The notes: generated by a model from the letters alone, not told the origin. 64,000 nucleotides of DNA from MGIIa-K1 sp964577145 (GCA_964577145.1 CAZNXM010000005.1:9473-73472); one strand, 5' to 3'. Shown: positions 56,272-64,000, counted from the stretch's first letter. Made by a program: numbers and translations.

Positions 56272-56631
56272 ATGGCAAAGCGAACACAAAAGGCTGGTGC
56301 AACCGGTCGATTCGGAGCACGCTACGGTGTTAGTGTACGCCGTAATGCAGGCATGGCTCTGAAGAAAAAGAACACCAAGTATACCTGTCCGGTATGCCAA
56401 TACCGCAAGGTAGCTCGCCAATCGGTGGGCATCTGGTCCTGCGGTAAGTGTGGACACACTTTCGCTGGTGGAGCATGGGAGCCTTACACCCGTGCATCTG
56501 ACACCAATAACAGAATCATCCGCCGTAATGCAGAAGGTGCAACCACCGCTGATATGGCATACATCGCCCAACAGGCTGCAGTCGAGTACGAGCGTGCACT
56601 TGTTGCAGGTGAGATCGACGAAGAGGAGTGA
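56272..56631 (+). CDS. rpl37ae: Large ribosomal subunit protein eL43 (L37Ae)
   Basis: 119 residues from ATG 56272 (MAKRTQKAGATGRFGARYG), since GGAGG is better spaced for it than for ATG 56266. Zinc ribbon YTCPVCQY and SCGKCGHTFAGG. The acidic C-terminal extension of about 30 residues beyond the zinc domain is longer than usual. Part of the superoperon. Confidence 0.95.
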   Translation: MAKRTQKAGATGRFGARYGVSVRRNAGMALKKKNTKYTCPVCQYRKVARQSVGIWSCGKCGHTFAGGAWEPYTRASDTNNRIIRRNAEGATTADMAYIAQQAAVEYERALVAGEIDEEE

Positions 56632-56636
56632 GAAAA

Positions 56637-56855
56637 ATGTGGACTATCCGCCTGAGGGTGGATTCTCCGCACGCTAATTCTTTGGCGGCTAGCCTTTCGA
56701 CTGAACAAGAAGTCAGTCTAGACGGTGAGTCATTAATCATGAATTTACAGGAACCAAGAGCACGTGATATTCGTGCGATTTGGAATACTCGGATGAGGTC
56801 ACTCGTTATTGCCCGCAGGGTAATTGAGGTGATGGATTCTTCAACCACCGTGTAA
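56637..56855 (+). CDS. pcc1: KEOPS subunit Pcc1
   Basis: About 72 residues. Small dimeric scaffold of the KEOPS complex that makes t6A in tRNA. The arrangement SLDGESLIMNLQEPRARDIRA followed by NTRMRSLVIARRVIEVM matches the family, and its place between L37Ae and prefoldin beta is the common archaeal order. ATG 56637 is preceded by GAGGAGTGA; a GTG at 56628 is possible. The usual rpoP gene is not between them here. Confidence 0.82.
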   Translation: MWTIRLRVDSPHANSLAASLSTEQEVSLDGESLIMNLQEPRARDIRAIWNTRMRSLVIARRVIEVMDSSTTV

Positions 56856-56861
56856 TGAGGG

Positions 56862-57176
56862 ATGATAATGGAACAAGCACAGGCACTACAGATGGTTGTC
56901 GCAGAGGTGCAAACCGCACGTCAACAAGTCGCACAAATCAATGCACAAGTTCGCGAATTAGAGGGTACCATTGCTGCTGTAGACTCGCAACCAGAGGATT
57001 TAGCGCTGCATCGCCAAATGGGTGCAGTATTAGTTGAAGTTGATGATAGGGAGCAGCTAAAATCTGATTTAGAATCAACTCTAGAACAACTAAAGTCAGC
57101 TCTAGAAACAATTTCAGCAAAAGAAGCCGAACTAATTTCCACCTATGACCAACTCAAGGCGGCACTAGAGGGATGA
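56862..57176 (+). CDS. pfdB: Prefoldin beta subunit
   Basis: 104 residues of the prefoldin chaperone that hands unfolded proteins to the thermosome. Two long coiled-coil helices (residues about 3-45 and 60-102) flank the beta hairpin (LHRQMGAVLVEVDD). ATG 56862 or 56868 may be used. It continues the superoperon. Confidence 0.92.
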   Translation: MIMEQAQALQMVVAEVQTARQQVAQINAQVRELEGTIAAVDSQPEDLALHRQMGAVLVEVDDREQLKSDLESTLEQLKSALETISAKEAELISTYDQLKAALEG

Positions 57177-57179
57177 ACG

Positions 57180-58151
57180 GTGGACCAACTCAGGGATTGG
57201 ATTGAGGAGGCCGTATCTCGCGGTGCAGTTCCTGTACTTACTGGGCGTAATGGTGACATGGATACAATCGGATCCGCAATAGCATTAGCATCCTCAAATC
57301 CATCTCTTATGGCATGTGGACTGCACCTAGGTAGGCTTGCAACAAGATTGTGCGAAGAAACAGGCGCCCCATTTAGAAAAATCTCAGAGAACCCGTCATG
57401 GCCCAATAACATAGGCGGGATAATTGTCGTAGACGCCGCTGCTGAAAGCCAAACCGGCGTAAAGATACCCGAAGGCATACCAATTTGCGTAATAGACCAT
57501 CACGATACATGTGATTGGGAATTCTCAGAAGGGGATTTGGAAGTTAGAATCCCTGTTCGTTCAACCACGCAAATCATATTTTCATATTTGCGTAAATACT
57601 CTCCAGAATCACTTTCCGACGAAGTTAGAAAATTGCTTCTCGCCGGGCTGATTACAGACACGGCAAGATTCAAACATGCGGATGCTGATTCATTGCAAGC
57701 AGGTGCTGACATGATGGATAGCGCCGGATTTGAATACCAAGAATTCATTGAAGAAATACAACAAGACTCGATGACTGCAAGTGACCGTGGAGCGATAATG
57801 AAAGCATTGGGGAGGAATCAAATGACCGATGCGGGTTCTTGGAACCTAGTGCACACCTATGCTGGAATTCATGAAGGCAGAGTTGCAGGATTACTTGTTC
57901 AAGCAGGGGCAGAAGTTGCTCTCGTCAGTCGTAATCGTGATGGGGAAACTCGACTTACTGCAAGAGCACCGAGGTCATCTACTATCGAGGGAGTGCACCT
58001 AGGTCGGCTAATGGAGAAATTGTCAGAAAAACTCGGAGGTGACGGTGGTGGACACGATGGAGCTGCAGGATGGAGTGGTCGATGTGAACGCATTGCAGCA
58101 GAAAGTGCATTCATCAATATTCTAGCAGGGGTAAAGAGGCGATCATCATGA
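57180..58151 (+). CDS. DHH-family phosphoesterase with altered motif I
   Basis: 323 residues from GTG 57180. DHH/DHHA1 layout: motif I region LTGRNGDMDTIGSA, motif II IIVVDAA, motif III IDHHDT and the C-terminal GGDGGGHDGAAG. Such proteins cut ssDNA, oligoribonucleotides or cyclic dinucleotides. The first metal-ligand His of motif I (T-H-x-N-x-D-x-D) is replaced by Gly, so activity may be changed. It sits directly after prefoldin, a common place for such genes in archaea, and overlaps the next ATG by four bases. Confidence 0.85.
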   Translation: MDQLRDWIEEAVSRGAVPVLTGRNGDMDTIGSAIALASSNPSLMACGLHLGRLATRLCEETGAPFRKISENPSWPNNIGGIIVVDAAAESQTGVKIPEGIPICVIDHHDTCDWEFSEGDLEVRIPVRSTTQIIFSYLRKYSPESLSDEVRKLLLAGLITDTARFKHADADSLQAGADMMDSAGFEYQEFIEEIQQDSMTASDRGAIMKALGRNQMTDAGSWNLVHTYAGIHEGRVAGLLVQAGAEVALVSRNRDGETRLTARAPRSSTIEGVHLGRLMEKLSEKLGGDGGGHDGAAGWSGRCERIAAESAFINILAGVKRRSS

Positions 58152-59185
58152 ATCCCGAATCAATAATTCATGCTTTTGATGATGGTGAAAGAGACCTTGA
58201 GCCACTTCTGGAGAAAATGGGGTGGACAAGTTGGCTAGGAGTAGCAGAACTTGGTCTACTAATGGGCAGCGAAATCGTTGAATTTCTCGCAGACAGAATG
58301 AGTGAGGCTGAAACTGCTACTCTTGACTTAGTGAAAGCGCGAATTGAAGGAACTATTTCACTCGACAAAATAGAGAAGGCTTTGGAAATTGCAAGAAACC
58401 CAGAAACTAGAGATTTATCTTTGGAGGGTCGACTGCGTATGGAAAGAGGTCTGGTACTATTCGAACAAGGGGATACTGAAGGTGCACGCGATGACCTTGC
58501 ATGGGCTGAAACTAGGTTGAAATCGGTGGCAAAAGCAAGTAGAGATCACGATATCTCATTGCTCAATAAAGCCGCATTCCACCTTGCTGTTGATGAATCA
58601 TTGATGGCACTACAAGTTCATGGAGAAATCAGTAGACATGCTGGTCATGCTCACGAAACTGTAGCGATTTCCAGATTACAGGCTTCTAGAATCTATCTTG
58701 GATTTGGACACATGTACGATGCTGCAAGAAATGCATTCAATGCCCATGCCCATTCGATGATTGCAAAGCAGGTTGAGTTGGCTGTGGAAAGCGGTGCAAT
58801 ATTTGTTGAAGTGTCTTCAAACTTCATCGATGAAGAGGCTGAGCGAATGGCTGACCAGGTACTAGCTGCCAGCCCGAGGTCAATAGATGATGAAGCACAG
58901 GCTCTTGCAGTTCATCCTGAAGACGTATATGGTGTTCTTGAATGGTGTATTCAGAATACTACTGCGGGATACTCAGGGGAAGAAAGACCTGATTTACGTG
59001 CTCTGCTAATGCTTGCCAAGCGACTGGATAGAGTCGATTTATTTGCGGATTTACTGGATAACCCCGCACAAATAGAAGATGCTATGCTCGCTGCACTTTG
59101 CGCTTCTTGTGTGGATGATAATAGTGCGGAAATGTGGACGGAACGTTTGAGTGAAATGATGACTTTACCCGAGTATTCAGAGTAA
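58148..59185 (+). CDS. Hypothetical helical-repeat protein
   Basis: 345 residues, almost all helical; stretches such as RMERGLVLFEQGDTEGARDD and YLGFGHMYDAARNAFNAHA look like degenerate TPR repeats. No family recognised and no signal peptide. It is the last gene of the exosome superoperon (four-base overlap with the DHH gene) and overlaps the convergent helical protein by nine bases. Confidence 0.7.
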   Translation: MNPESIIHAFDDGERDLEPLLEKMGWTSWLGVAELGLLMGSEIVEFLADRMSEAETATLDLVKARIEGTISLDKIEKALEIARNPETRDLSLEGRLRMERGLVLFEQGDTEGARDDLAWAETRLKSVAKASRDHDISLLNKAAFHLAVDESLMALQVHGEISRHAGHAHETVAISRLQASRIYLGFGHMYDAARNAFNAHAHSMIAKQVELAVESGAIFVEVSSNFIDEEAERMADQVLAASPRSIDDEAQALAVHPEDVYGVLEWCIQNTTAGYSGEERPDLRALLMLAKRLDRVDLFADLLDNPAQIEDAMLAALCASCVDDNSAEMWTERLSEMMTLPEYSE

Positions 59186-60148
59186 TTCCTTCGCCTTTTC
59201 CATCCATTCTGCAGCCCAAGACTCGCCACTAGTAAGTAATGACCTTGCGAGGAAAAAGGCCTCGGCGCCTTCTCCTGCTTCAATCAAATCCTGGAGTCTC
59301 TTGAGGTCAGAATCAACCGTTTCCTCCTCCTCAACAGGTTCTTGAATTGGAACTTCAGTAACAGTAGAAGATAGTATTTTCATTCTATCGAGGAAATCAG
59401 AGCGCGTTTCAAGTGAAGGGCCAGACCAAGGCTTAGCCTCCTCTCCATCCATTGCTCCTTTAAGACGAGAAAGGAATTCGTCACGAACCGTTTTTGTTGG
59501 CATTATTTGTTGAACGTGGTCATAGCACAACCAAGCTTGATCTATCTCGCTTCTCCTTTCATGAAGACGCCCTAATTCCATCCATAATTCGTGATTTGCT
59601 GGTCTATGCGCGAGTAAATGCTTGACCAATTTGATGAATAACTCTTCATTTCCTTCACTGCGAAGACGCTCGAGACGTCGCCCATAGATGATGTTGGCTC
59701 GCTGATCGGTGAAATCAAGCCGCTGGCAGCGTTCACTAAATGATTCGAGGTCTCCCTCACCGAGGGAAGAATACCAGTTATCAGGCTCCAATGAATCCGT
59801 GATAAAAGCAGCCTCGAGTAATTCCTGCCCAAGAGCGAGGTGGTCAATTCCTTTCAGTTGGTCCAGTTGATTTGAATCGCGGCCGAGGACGACAAATAAG
59901 TCCTCAAGCACGAGTGCCATTCCTTCTTCATCCATTCGCAGCTTCTTCACATTGGTCAAACAACGCCAATTTCTCTCATCTGTGAAATCATATAGAACGG
60001 CTTGCTGGGCGTTCTGTTCAGCCCATGCAAGGCTCTCAGCCTTCCTGGCAGGGTCCTTTTGTGCCAACTTGACAAATCGATCGGCTTGCGACCTATGACG
60101 TGAACCTAGATTGCGCCTTGGATGCTGTAAGACGCTAGCACTGTCCAT
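59177..60148 (-). CDS. Hypothetical TPR-like protein
   Basis: 323 residues from ATG 60148 (GGAGATTCAC just upstream). TPR-like pairs are visible, for example HELWMELGRLHERRSEIDQA then WLCYDHV. A Pro/Glu-rich linker and a short C-terminal helical unit follow. No catalytic motif. It lies just downstream of the UbiD-family gene, 10 bases after its stop, so co-transcription is likely. Confidence 0.7.
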   Translation of the reverse strand: MDSASVLQHPRRNLGSRHRSQADRFVKLAQKDPARKAESLAWAEQNAQQAVLYDFTDERNWRCLTNVKKLRMDEEGMALVLEDLFVVLGRDSNQLDQLKGIDHLALGQELLEAAFITDSLEPDNWYSSLGEGDLESFSERCQRLDFTDQRANIIYGRRLERLRSEGNEELFIKLVKHLLAHRPANHELWMELGRLHERRSEIDQAWLCYDHVQQIMPTKTVRDEFLSRLKGAMDGEEAKPWSGPSLETRSDFLDRMKILSSTVTEVPIQEPVEEEETVDSDLKRLQDLIEAGEGAEAFFLARSLLTSGESWAAEWMEKAKELL

Positions 60149-60158
60149 GTGAATCTCC

Positions 60159-61478
60159 TCACTGAACCGAGGTGAACGGTTTCTTATCCGCTCCCCACGG
60201 AATTGTTGCATCAATGCCTATCTTTGCAGTAAGGCCATCCTCATTTCGTGACGGGTCTAAACTGCTCCCCTTCTGGTCACTCAAAATTATTGAATCAGAA
60301 TCAGGTTGCCAACGAGTCAACATAGCCCATTCTACTCGAACGGGATCGGTAATATCGATGTCCTCATCGACTATTGTCACCATTTTCATCGAACGGTGGC
60401 CTGCTAAAGCGGCTTCAATTGCACGACGGCCATCCCCCTCGGCATTGACCCTTATCTTCACAACAGCAGCAAGCCATCCTCCGCCACCCTCTGTCATATG
60501 AACATCAAGGCATTCGCACACCTTGTTCACCGCATCTTTGATTGTTGGTGCCCTTGGAAGTCCCATGAGTGTCTTGTGCTCGGACTCGGCAGGTATCAAT
60601 GCATGGAATATTGGATTCATCCGATGAGAGGCGCCATCTATCTCGATTACCGGCTCTTGGCGCACATCATCTACGGTCCCAGTGATGTCCACATATGGGC
60701 CTTCATCATCATCTTCAGTGGTAATCGAACCCCACATTGCATACTCTGCATTTGCGGGTACAGAAATTCCATTTGGCAGTGTTACCAATTCCAATTTCCG
60801 GCCATGAATTTTATTGTGCAGTGCCGCAGCGATTGTTAATTCATCGAGATTGTGATCAAAAGACATTGCTGCTGCCAAGAGTACTACCGGGTCAGGGGCA
60901 TTGACTATGGCGATTGGTACCTTCTCGCCTTTAGCGCGTGCTGTCATTGTCATCGTCCTAAGATGTCTTGGCACTAATCGTGCGACAACGTGAGAAGGGT
61001 CCCGAAGAAATTGACGATGGAAACTCATGTTGCGAACTCCATCGTACTCAGCAATAATTACACTAGCCGACATGTATCTTCCTCGGTCTTCTCGCCAGTG
61101 ATGAGGTATGGGGAATGAAGTGATGTCAACCTCATTTTGCTGACATTCTAGAACAGCTGCATTTGTCACCATTTCAGGGATTTCAGGATTGGACATCGCC
61201 CATCCAAGTAGGTCAATAAAGTCCTCCGGCGCAATAGAAAGTGCCTCGCATAAACGAGGTCGAGTCAGTAGGTTGACTGCCACTTTGTGTGAAGGGGCTT
61301 CAATCACATTGTCAAATAGTAATAATTCATGACCTGAAGCGACAGAAGCATCGAAGATACCATGCAGTACGCTGGTGGGCTCGCTAATGGTGCGTGCCGC
61401 CCCGAGTAAATCTCTGAAGGCCATACCCCTTCGTAAAGGGGAATCCACATGAACATTGGCACGCCAAGAATGCTTCAC
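60159..61478 (-). CDS. UbiD-family prenyl-FMN decarboxylase
   Basis: 439 residues, the UbiD (de)carboxylase fold that uses prenylated FMN. Typical stretches are MSFHRQFLRDPSHVVARLVP, VPIAIVNAPDPVVLLAAAMSF, EYAMWGSIT and MKMVTIVDEDIDITDPVRVE. Archaeal members include anhydromevalonate-phosphate decarboxylase of the alternative mevalonate pathway and the MqnL-type enzyme of futalosine menaquinone synthesis; both fit, and the mqn genes in this window keep the latter open. Divergent from rpsL, so the start region is shared with the ribosomal operon. Confidence 0.88.
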   Translation of the reverse strand: MKHSWRANVHVDSPLRRGMAFRDLLGAARTISEPTSVLHGIFDASVASGHELLLFDNVIEAPSHKVAVNLLTRPRLCEALSIAPEDFIDLLGWAMSNPEIPEMVTNAAVLECQQNEVDITSFPIPHHWREDRGRYMSASVIIAEYDGVRNMSFHRQFLRDPSHVVARLVPRHLRTMTMTARAKGEKVPIAIVNAPDPVVLLAAAMSFDHNLDELTIAAALHNKIHGRKLELVTLPNGISVPANAEYAMWGSITTEDDDEGPYVDITGTVDDVRQEPVIEIDGASHRMNPIFHALIPAESEHKTLMGLPRAPTIKDAVNKVCECLDVHMTEGGGGWLAAVVKIRVNAEGDGRRAIEAALAGHRSMKMVTIVDEDIDITDPVRVEWAMLTRWQPDSDSIILSDQKGSSLDPSRNEDGLTAKIGIDATIPWGADKKPFTSVQ

Positions 61479-61563
61479 AGTGCGCTATTCACAGCCCTCT
61501 GATTCATCGGTATCATGAAATAGGGGAGGTAGGTCGGCAAGTTGCTTCACTGGAGTGTAATAC

Positions 61564-61992
61564 ATGGGACGTGGACTATTCGCAGGTAGCAAGATGGCAA
61601 AGGACCGTCAAAAGTTTAGGTGGTCAGATCGACGTTACAAGAAGCGTATGCTCAAGTCTCGTGCACGCCACGACCCTCTTGCAGGATCTACTCAGGCAAA
61701 GGGTATCGTCATTGAAAAAGTCGGTATCGAAGCAAAGCAGCCAAATTCCGGAATTCGTAAGGCTGTAAAGATTGCATTAATCAAGAACGGAAACAAACTC
61801 ACAGCTTTCGCACCAGGAGATGGTGCAATCAACTTCATCGATGAACACGATGAGGTTATGGTCGAAGGTATCGGTGGTCGCATGGGACGTTCCTATGGAG
61901 ATATTCCCGGTGTTAGATACAAGGTCATCCAGGTCAATGGCGTCTCACTAGATGAGATGGTCCGTGGCCGAAAGGAGAAGCCAGTCCGTTGA
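61564..61992 (+). CDS. rpsL: Small ribosomal subunit protein uS12
   Basis: 142 residues in the decoding centre of the 30S subunit. KFRWSDRRYKKRML opens it; the loop KQPNSGIRKAVKIALIKNG and the GDIPGVRYKVIQVNGVSLDEM end are archaeal uS12. GGAG lies ten bases before ATG 61564. It heads the str-type operon (uS12-uS7-EF-2). Confidence 0.96.
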   Translation: MGRGLFAGSKMAKDRQKFRWSDRRYKKRMLKSRARHDPLAGSTQAKGIVIEKVGIEAKQPNSGIRKAVKIALIKNGNKLTAFAPGDGAINFIDEHDEVMVEGIGGRMGRSYGDIPGVRYKVIQVNGVSLDEMVRGRKEKPVR

Positions 61993-62005
61993 TGGAGAGA
62001 TTCAG

Positions 62006-62641
62006 ATGAGTGAAGAAGAAGTCACCACCACAGAGGAAGCAGAAGAGGAAGCTCCTCCCGAGCGCCCTATCGCAGGAATCGGAACTCTAGTTTTCGGCAA
62101 GTACGATGCAGCTACAGTTGTCTGTCGAGACCCTGGGCTCGCACCATACATCAACCTCAGCACAGTAGGTACACCACATACAGGTGGTCGCCATGCTAAC
62201 GCTTGGTTTGGAAAGGCACGCCTATCCGTAGTCGAGCGATTCATCAACAAACTCATGCGTACTGGAAAATATACCGGTAAGAAGCAAGGTGCAATGAAGG
62301 CTTTCGAAGAAGCGCTTGACATTATTGGAGAGCGAAGTGGAGAAAACCCACTGCAAGCACTTGTTGATGCGATTTGCTTTGCTGCTCCAATGGAAGAAAT
62401 TACTCGAATTAAATTCGGAGCTGTATCTCAACCAAAGGCTGTTGACAGTTCACCCTCACGACGTCTCGATGTTGCACTTGCAAACCTTGCAAAAGGTGCT
62501 CAGCAAGGAACATCCAAGTCCAAGCGCACTCTGACACAATGCATCGTCAATGAGTTGTCAAAGGCCTCTAAGGGAGATGTTACTTCCTTCGCTGTAGCCA
62601 AGAAGGAAGAAGTTCAGCGTATTGCTGCAAGCGCTCGCTGA
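62006..62641 (+). CDS. rpsG: Small ribosomal subunit protein uS7
   Basis: 211 residues from ATG 62006 (GGAGAG upstream). The N-terminus is acidic and variable, then PYINLSTVGTPHTGGRHA, VVERFINKLMRTGKYTGKK and DVALANLAKGAQQGTSKSKR, which are archaeal uS7. It follows rpsL by 13 bases in the usual order. Confidence 0.95.
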   Translation: MSEEEVTTTEEAEEEAPPERPIAGIGTLVFGKYDAATVVCRDPGLAPYINLSTVGTPHTGGRHANAWFGKARLSVVERFINKLMRTGKYTGKKQGAMKAFEEALDIIGERSGENPLQALVDAICFAAPMEEITRIKFGAVSQPKAVDSSPSRRLDVALANLAKGAQQGTSKSKRTLTQCIVNELSKASKGDVTSFAVAKKEEVQRIAASAR

Positions 62642-62687
62642 TTTCATTTTACCAGAAAGACTGCGTTAACAATATCACTTGACCAAT

Positions 62688-63863
62688 ATGGTCAAGAAGG
62701 GTCGTCAAACCGCACCCGATATGAGCGAATTAGACAATGCAGCCAAAATCAACTGGTTGAACTCAAGTTTTCTAATACTGATTCCTTTTGTCGCCGCCGC
62801 AGGAATCATCGCACATTGGTTGTACTTCGGACCGCCAGGATGGTTCGAATTCATCATCTTCTTTGCAATGTATTTTGCCTGTGGACTTTCAATTACTGTC
62901 GGATATCACCGTCTATTCAGTCATCGGTCACATGATGCGAGTTGGCCTCTAGTTCTATTCTATGCAATATTTGGAGCAGGAGCATTTCAAAATTCAGTTA
63001 TCGAATGGTCGAGCGACCACCGTAACCACCACCGGAAAACCGATTCAACGGAAGATCCGTATAGCGCATCTCGTGGATTTTGGTATTCCCATATTGGATG
63101 GATCCTAATCAATGAAGAGATTCATGCAAATGATTTTTCAAATGTCAAGGATTTGAATAAGAGCAAAATCCTACGTTGGCAGCACAGGAATATTTTCCTA
63201 ATTGGGGCCTTGTCCGGATTCGCTCTACCCGCTGCGCTCGGATATTTGTGGGGAGGGATACCCGTTGCAGTTGGTTGTTTTATCTGGGGTGGACTTGCAA
63301 GAACTGTATTCGTTCACCATGGTACGTTCTTGATTAATTCTGCTGCGCATATTTGGGGTACTCAACCATATTCAGACACAGACTCCAGTCGTGATTCCTT
63401 CTGGCTGGCATTCTTCACCTTTGGAGAGGGATATCATAACTTTCATCACACTTTCCAAGCCGATTACAGAAATGGTCACAAGTGGTTCCACGTAGACCCA
63501 TCGAAGTGGTGGATCAATGTATTCCGCTTAGTGCGTCTTAAATCGAATCTGAAGCGTACTCCAAAGCACTCCATCGAAATTGCCAAAATCGATACTCGAT
63601 TCAAGCGATGCAAAGAATTGCTGACAAGGAAGAATGTTGATACAGCATTGTTTGAGAAGCGTCACAACCAATGTCGAGAATCATTGAGAGCGTGTATGTT
63701 CGAGATGCATAAGGCAAAGGAAGAGCTCAAAATTGCAATGGAAAATTCCAAGGAAGTTATCAAGGCAAGAATTGCTGAAATGAAAGTGCGTCTTGAATCA
63801 TTGAAAAGGGATATGAAAGCCATAATTTCTGAAATGAATATAGGCAATGTAAGCGTAGCCTGA
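62688..63863 (+). CDS. Membrane fatty-acid-type desaturase with coiled-coil tail
   Basis: 391 residues from ATG 62688 (TTG 62679 also open). The three histidine boxes of the stearoyl-CoA desaturase class are complete: HRLFSH (74-79), HRNHH (111-115) and YHNFHH (near 249), between hydrophobic helices. Residues from about 300 form a charged coiled coil (KELLTRKNVDT to SLKRDMKAIISEMN) not usual in this family. There is no cytochrome b5 domain. Substrate unknown, since archaeal lipids are isoprenoid. It lies between rpsG and the EF-2 gene, with 46 and 105 bases of spacing. Confidence 0.88.
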   Translation: MVKKGRQTAPDMSELDNAAKINWLNSSFLILIPFVAAAGIIAHWLYFGPPGWFEFIIFFAMYFACGLSITVGYHRLFSHRSHDASWPLVLFYAIFGAGAFQNSVIEWSSDHRNHHRKTDSTEDPYSASRGFWYSHIGWILINEEIHANDFSNVKDLNKSKILRWQHRNIFLIGALSGFALPAALGYLWGGIPVAVGCFIWGGLARTVFVHHGTFLINSAAHIWGTQPYSDTDSSRDSFWLAFFTFGEGYHNFHHTFQADYRNGHKWFHVDPSKWWINVFRLVRLKSNLKRTPKHSIEIAKIDTRFKRCKELLTRKNVDTALFEKRHNQCRESLRACMFEMHKAKEELKIAMENSKEVIKARIAEMKVRLESLKRDMKAIISEMNIGNVSVA

Positions 63864-63896
63864 ACCACCTACAATCAGACCAGCACAGCGAATAAC

Positions 63897-63911
63897 CTCC
63901 CCTATGGGGAG
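63897..63911. promoter_or_regulatory. CTCCCC/GGGGAG inverted repeat before the EF-2 gene
   Basis: Six-base perfect arms with spacer TAT, 57 bases before ATG 63969. The arm is shared with the repeat at the copA start (10819-10836). It may be a promoter element for fusA or the terminator of the desaturase gene; evidence is weak. Confidence 0.3.
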
Positions 63912-63968
63912 TCGATTTCATAAACCCCTTGAAGGTGGCGAAGCCAGACGAGAGTCAGGTGATTCACC

Positions 63969-64000
63969 ATGGGCCGTAAAGAAGACAACATCAAGAAGGC
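63969..64000 (+). CDS. fusA: Probable elongation factor 2, first codons only
   Basis: Only 10 full codons are in the window (MGRKEDNIKK). The archaeal EF-2 opening MGR is followed by charged residues, and the gene order uS12-uS7-EF-2 supports the call; CAGGTGA lies just upstream of the ATG. Truncated by the window end, so family motifs cannot be checked. Confidence 0.6.
   Translation, partial: MGRKEDNIKK

Noticed and set aside
1..64000. CRISPR arrays, insertion sequences, prophage or integrase
   Set aside because: No regular repeat-spacer array, transposase or integrase was seen; the only tandem repeats lie in coding low-complexity regions.
1..64000. tRNA or rRNA genes in spacers
   Set aside because: All spacers are short (under about 135 bases) and none showed a recognisable T-arm or cloverleaf by eye; a dedicated tRNA search was not possible.

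Overview
The window reads as chromosomal DNA from a streamlined archaeon. The likeliest source is a marine Thermoplasmatota lineage (Ca. Poseidoniia, marine group II/III type); that placement is inferred from gene content, not from a marker search. The information-processing genes are archaeal: primase small subunit, RFC large subunit, SRP54, archaeal-type ProRS and GlyRS, proteasome alpha, SBDS, the Rrp4-Rrp41-Rrp42 exosome, L37Ae, Pcc1, prefoldin beta, TiaS, Dph6, uS12 and uS7. Alongside them are futalosine-pathway menaquinone genes, P-type ATPases, an OPT transporter, a split transketolase, a fatty-acid-type desaturase and very large signal-peptide surface proteins. About 57 protein genes are packed with almost no spacers; no stretch over 300 bases lacks a gene. 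I saw no tRNA, rRNA, CRISPR array or insertion sequence.

Layout. 1-6000: methionyl-tRNA synthetase (cut by the window edge), a CNNM/CorC-like protein, a membrane alpha/beta hydrolase, and two unusual low-complexity proteins (one with a 100-N gap). 6000-10800, minus strand: zinc protein-priS, HEAT protein, mqnD, copA. 10900-18100: a large beta-propeller surface protein, then mqnA, mqnE and a Ca-type P-ATPase on the minus strand. 18200-25000, plus strand: OPT transporter, transketolase halves, transaldolase-like enzyme, small membrane protein, proS. 25000-27500, minus strand: srp54 behind an ArsA/Get3 ATPase. 27600-33050, plus strand: membrane protein, zinc-ribbon transglutaminase-like protein, TrkA, TrkH. 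33050-36300, minus strand: rfcL, glyS. 36350-45500, plus strand: ferredoxin, a 1760-residue Lhr helicase, an 1126-residue surface protein. 45500-52500: archaeosortase, HAD phosphatase, TiaS, small membrane proteins, a RecA-like protein without the Walker A lysine, CBS protein, purB, dph6. 52570-59200, plus strand: the proteasome/SBDS/exosome/ribosome/KEOPS/prefoldin superoperon. 59200-64000: helical-repeat protein, UbiD-family decarboxylase, then rpsL-rpsG-desaturase-fusA.

How the genes work together. MqnA, MqnE and MqnD cover three futalosine-pathway steps (MqnB and MqnC are not here), so the organism probably makes menaquinone; the UbiD-family enzyme could act late in that pathway or in the archaeal mevalonate pathway. 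Split transketolase plus transaldolase-like enzyme form a non-oxidative pentose-phosphate cassette. SRP54 and the Get3-like ATPase form a membrane-protein targeting pair. TrkA/TrkH form a potassium uptake system. The exosome superoperon joins protein and RNA degradation to ribosome and tRNA biogenesis.

Striking features: all eight convergent gene pairs abut or overlap (gap between -9 and +2 nt); each mqn locus sits directly downstream of a P-type ATPase; several G/C-armed inverted repeats lie in leaders; and there are domain oddities (long Lhr, a DHH protein lacking the first metal-ligand His, a P-loop without Lys). I did not identify a clearly new defence or mobile system.
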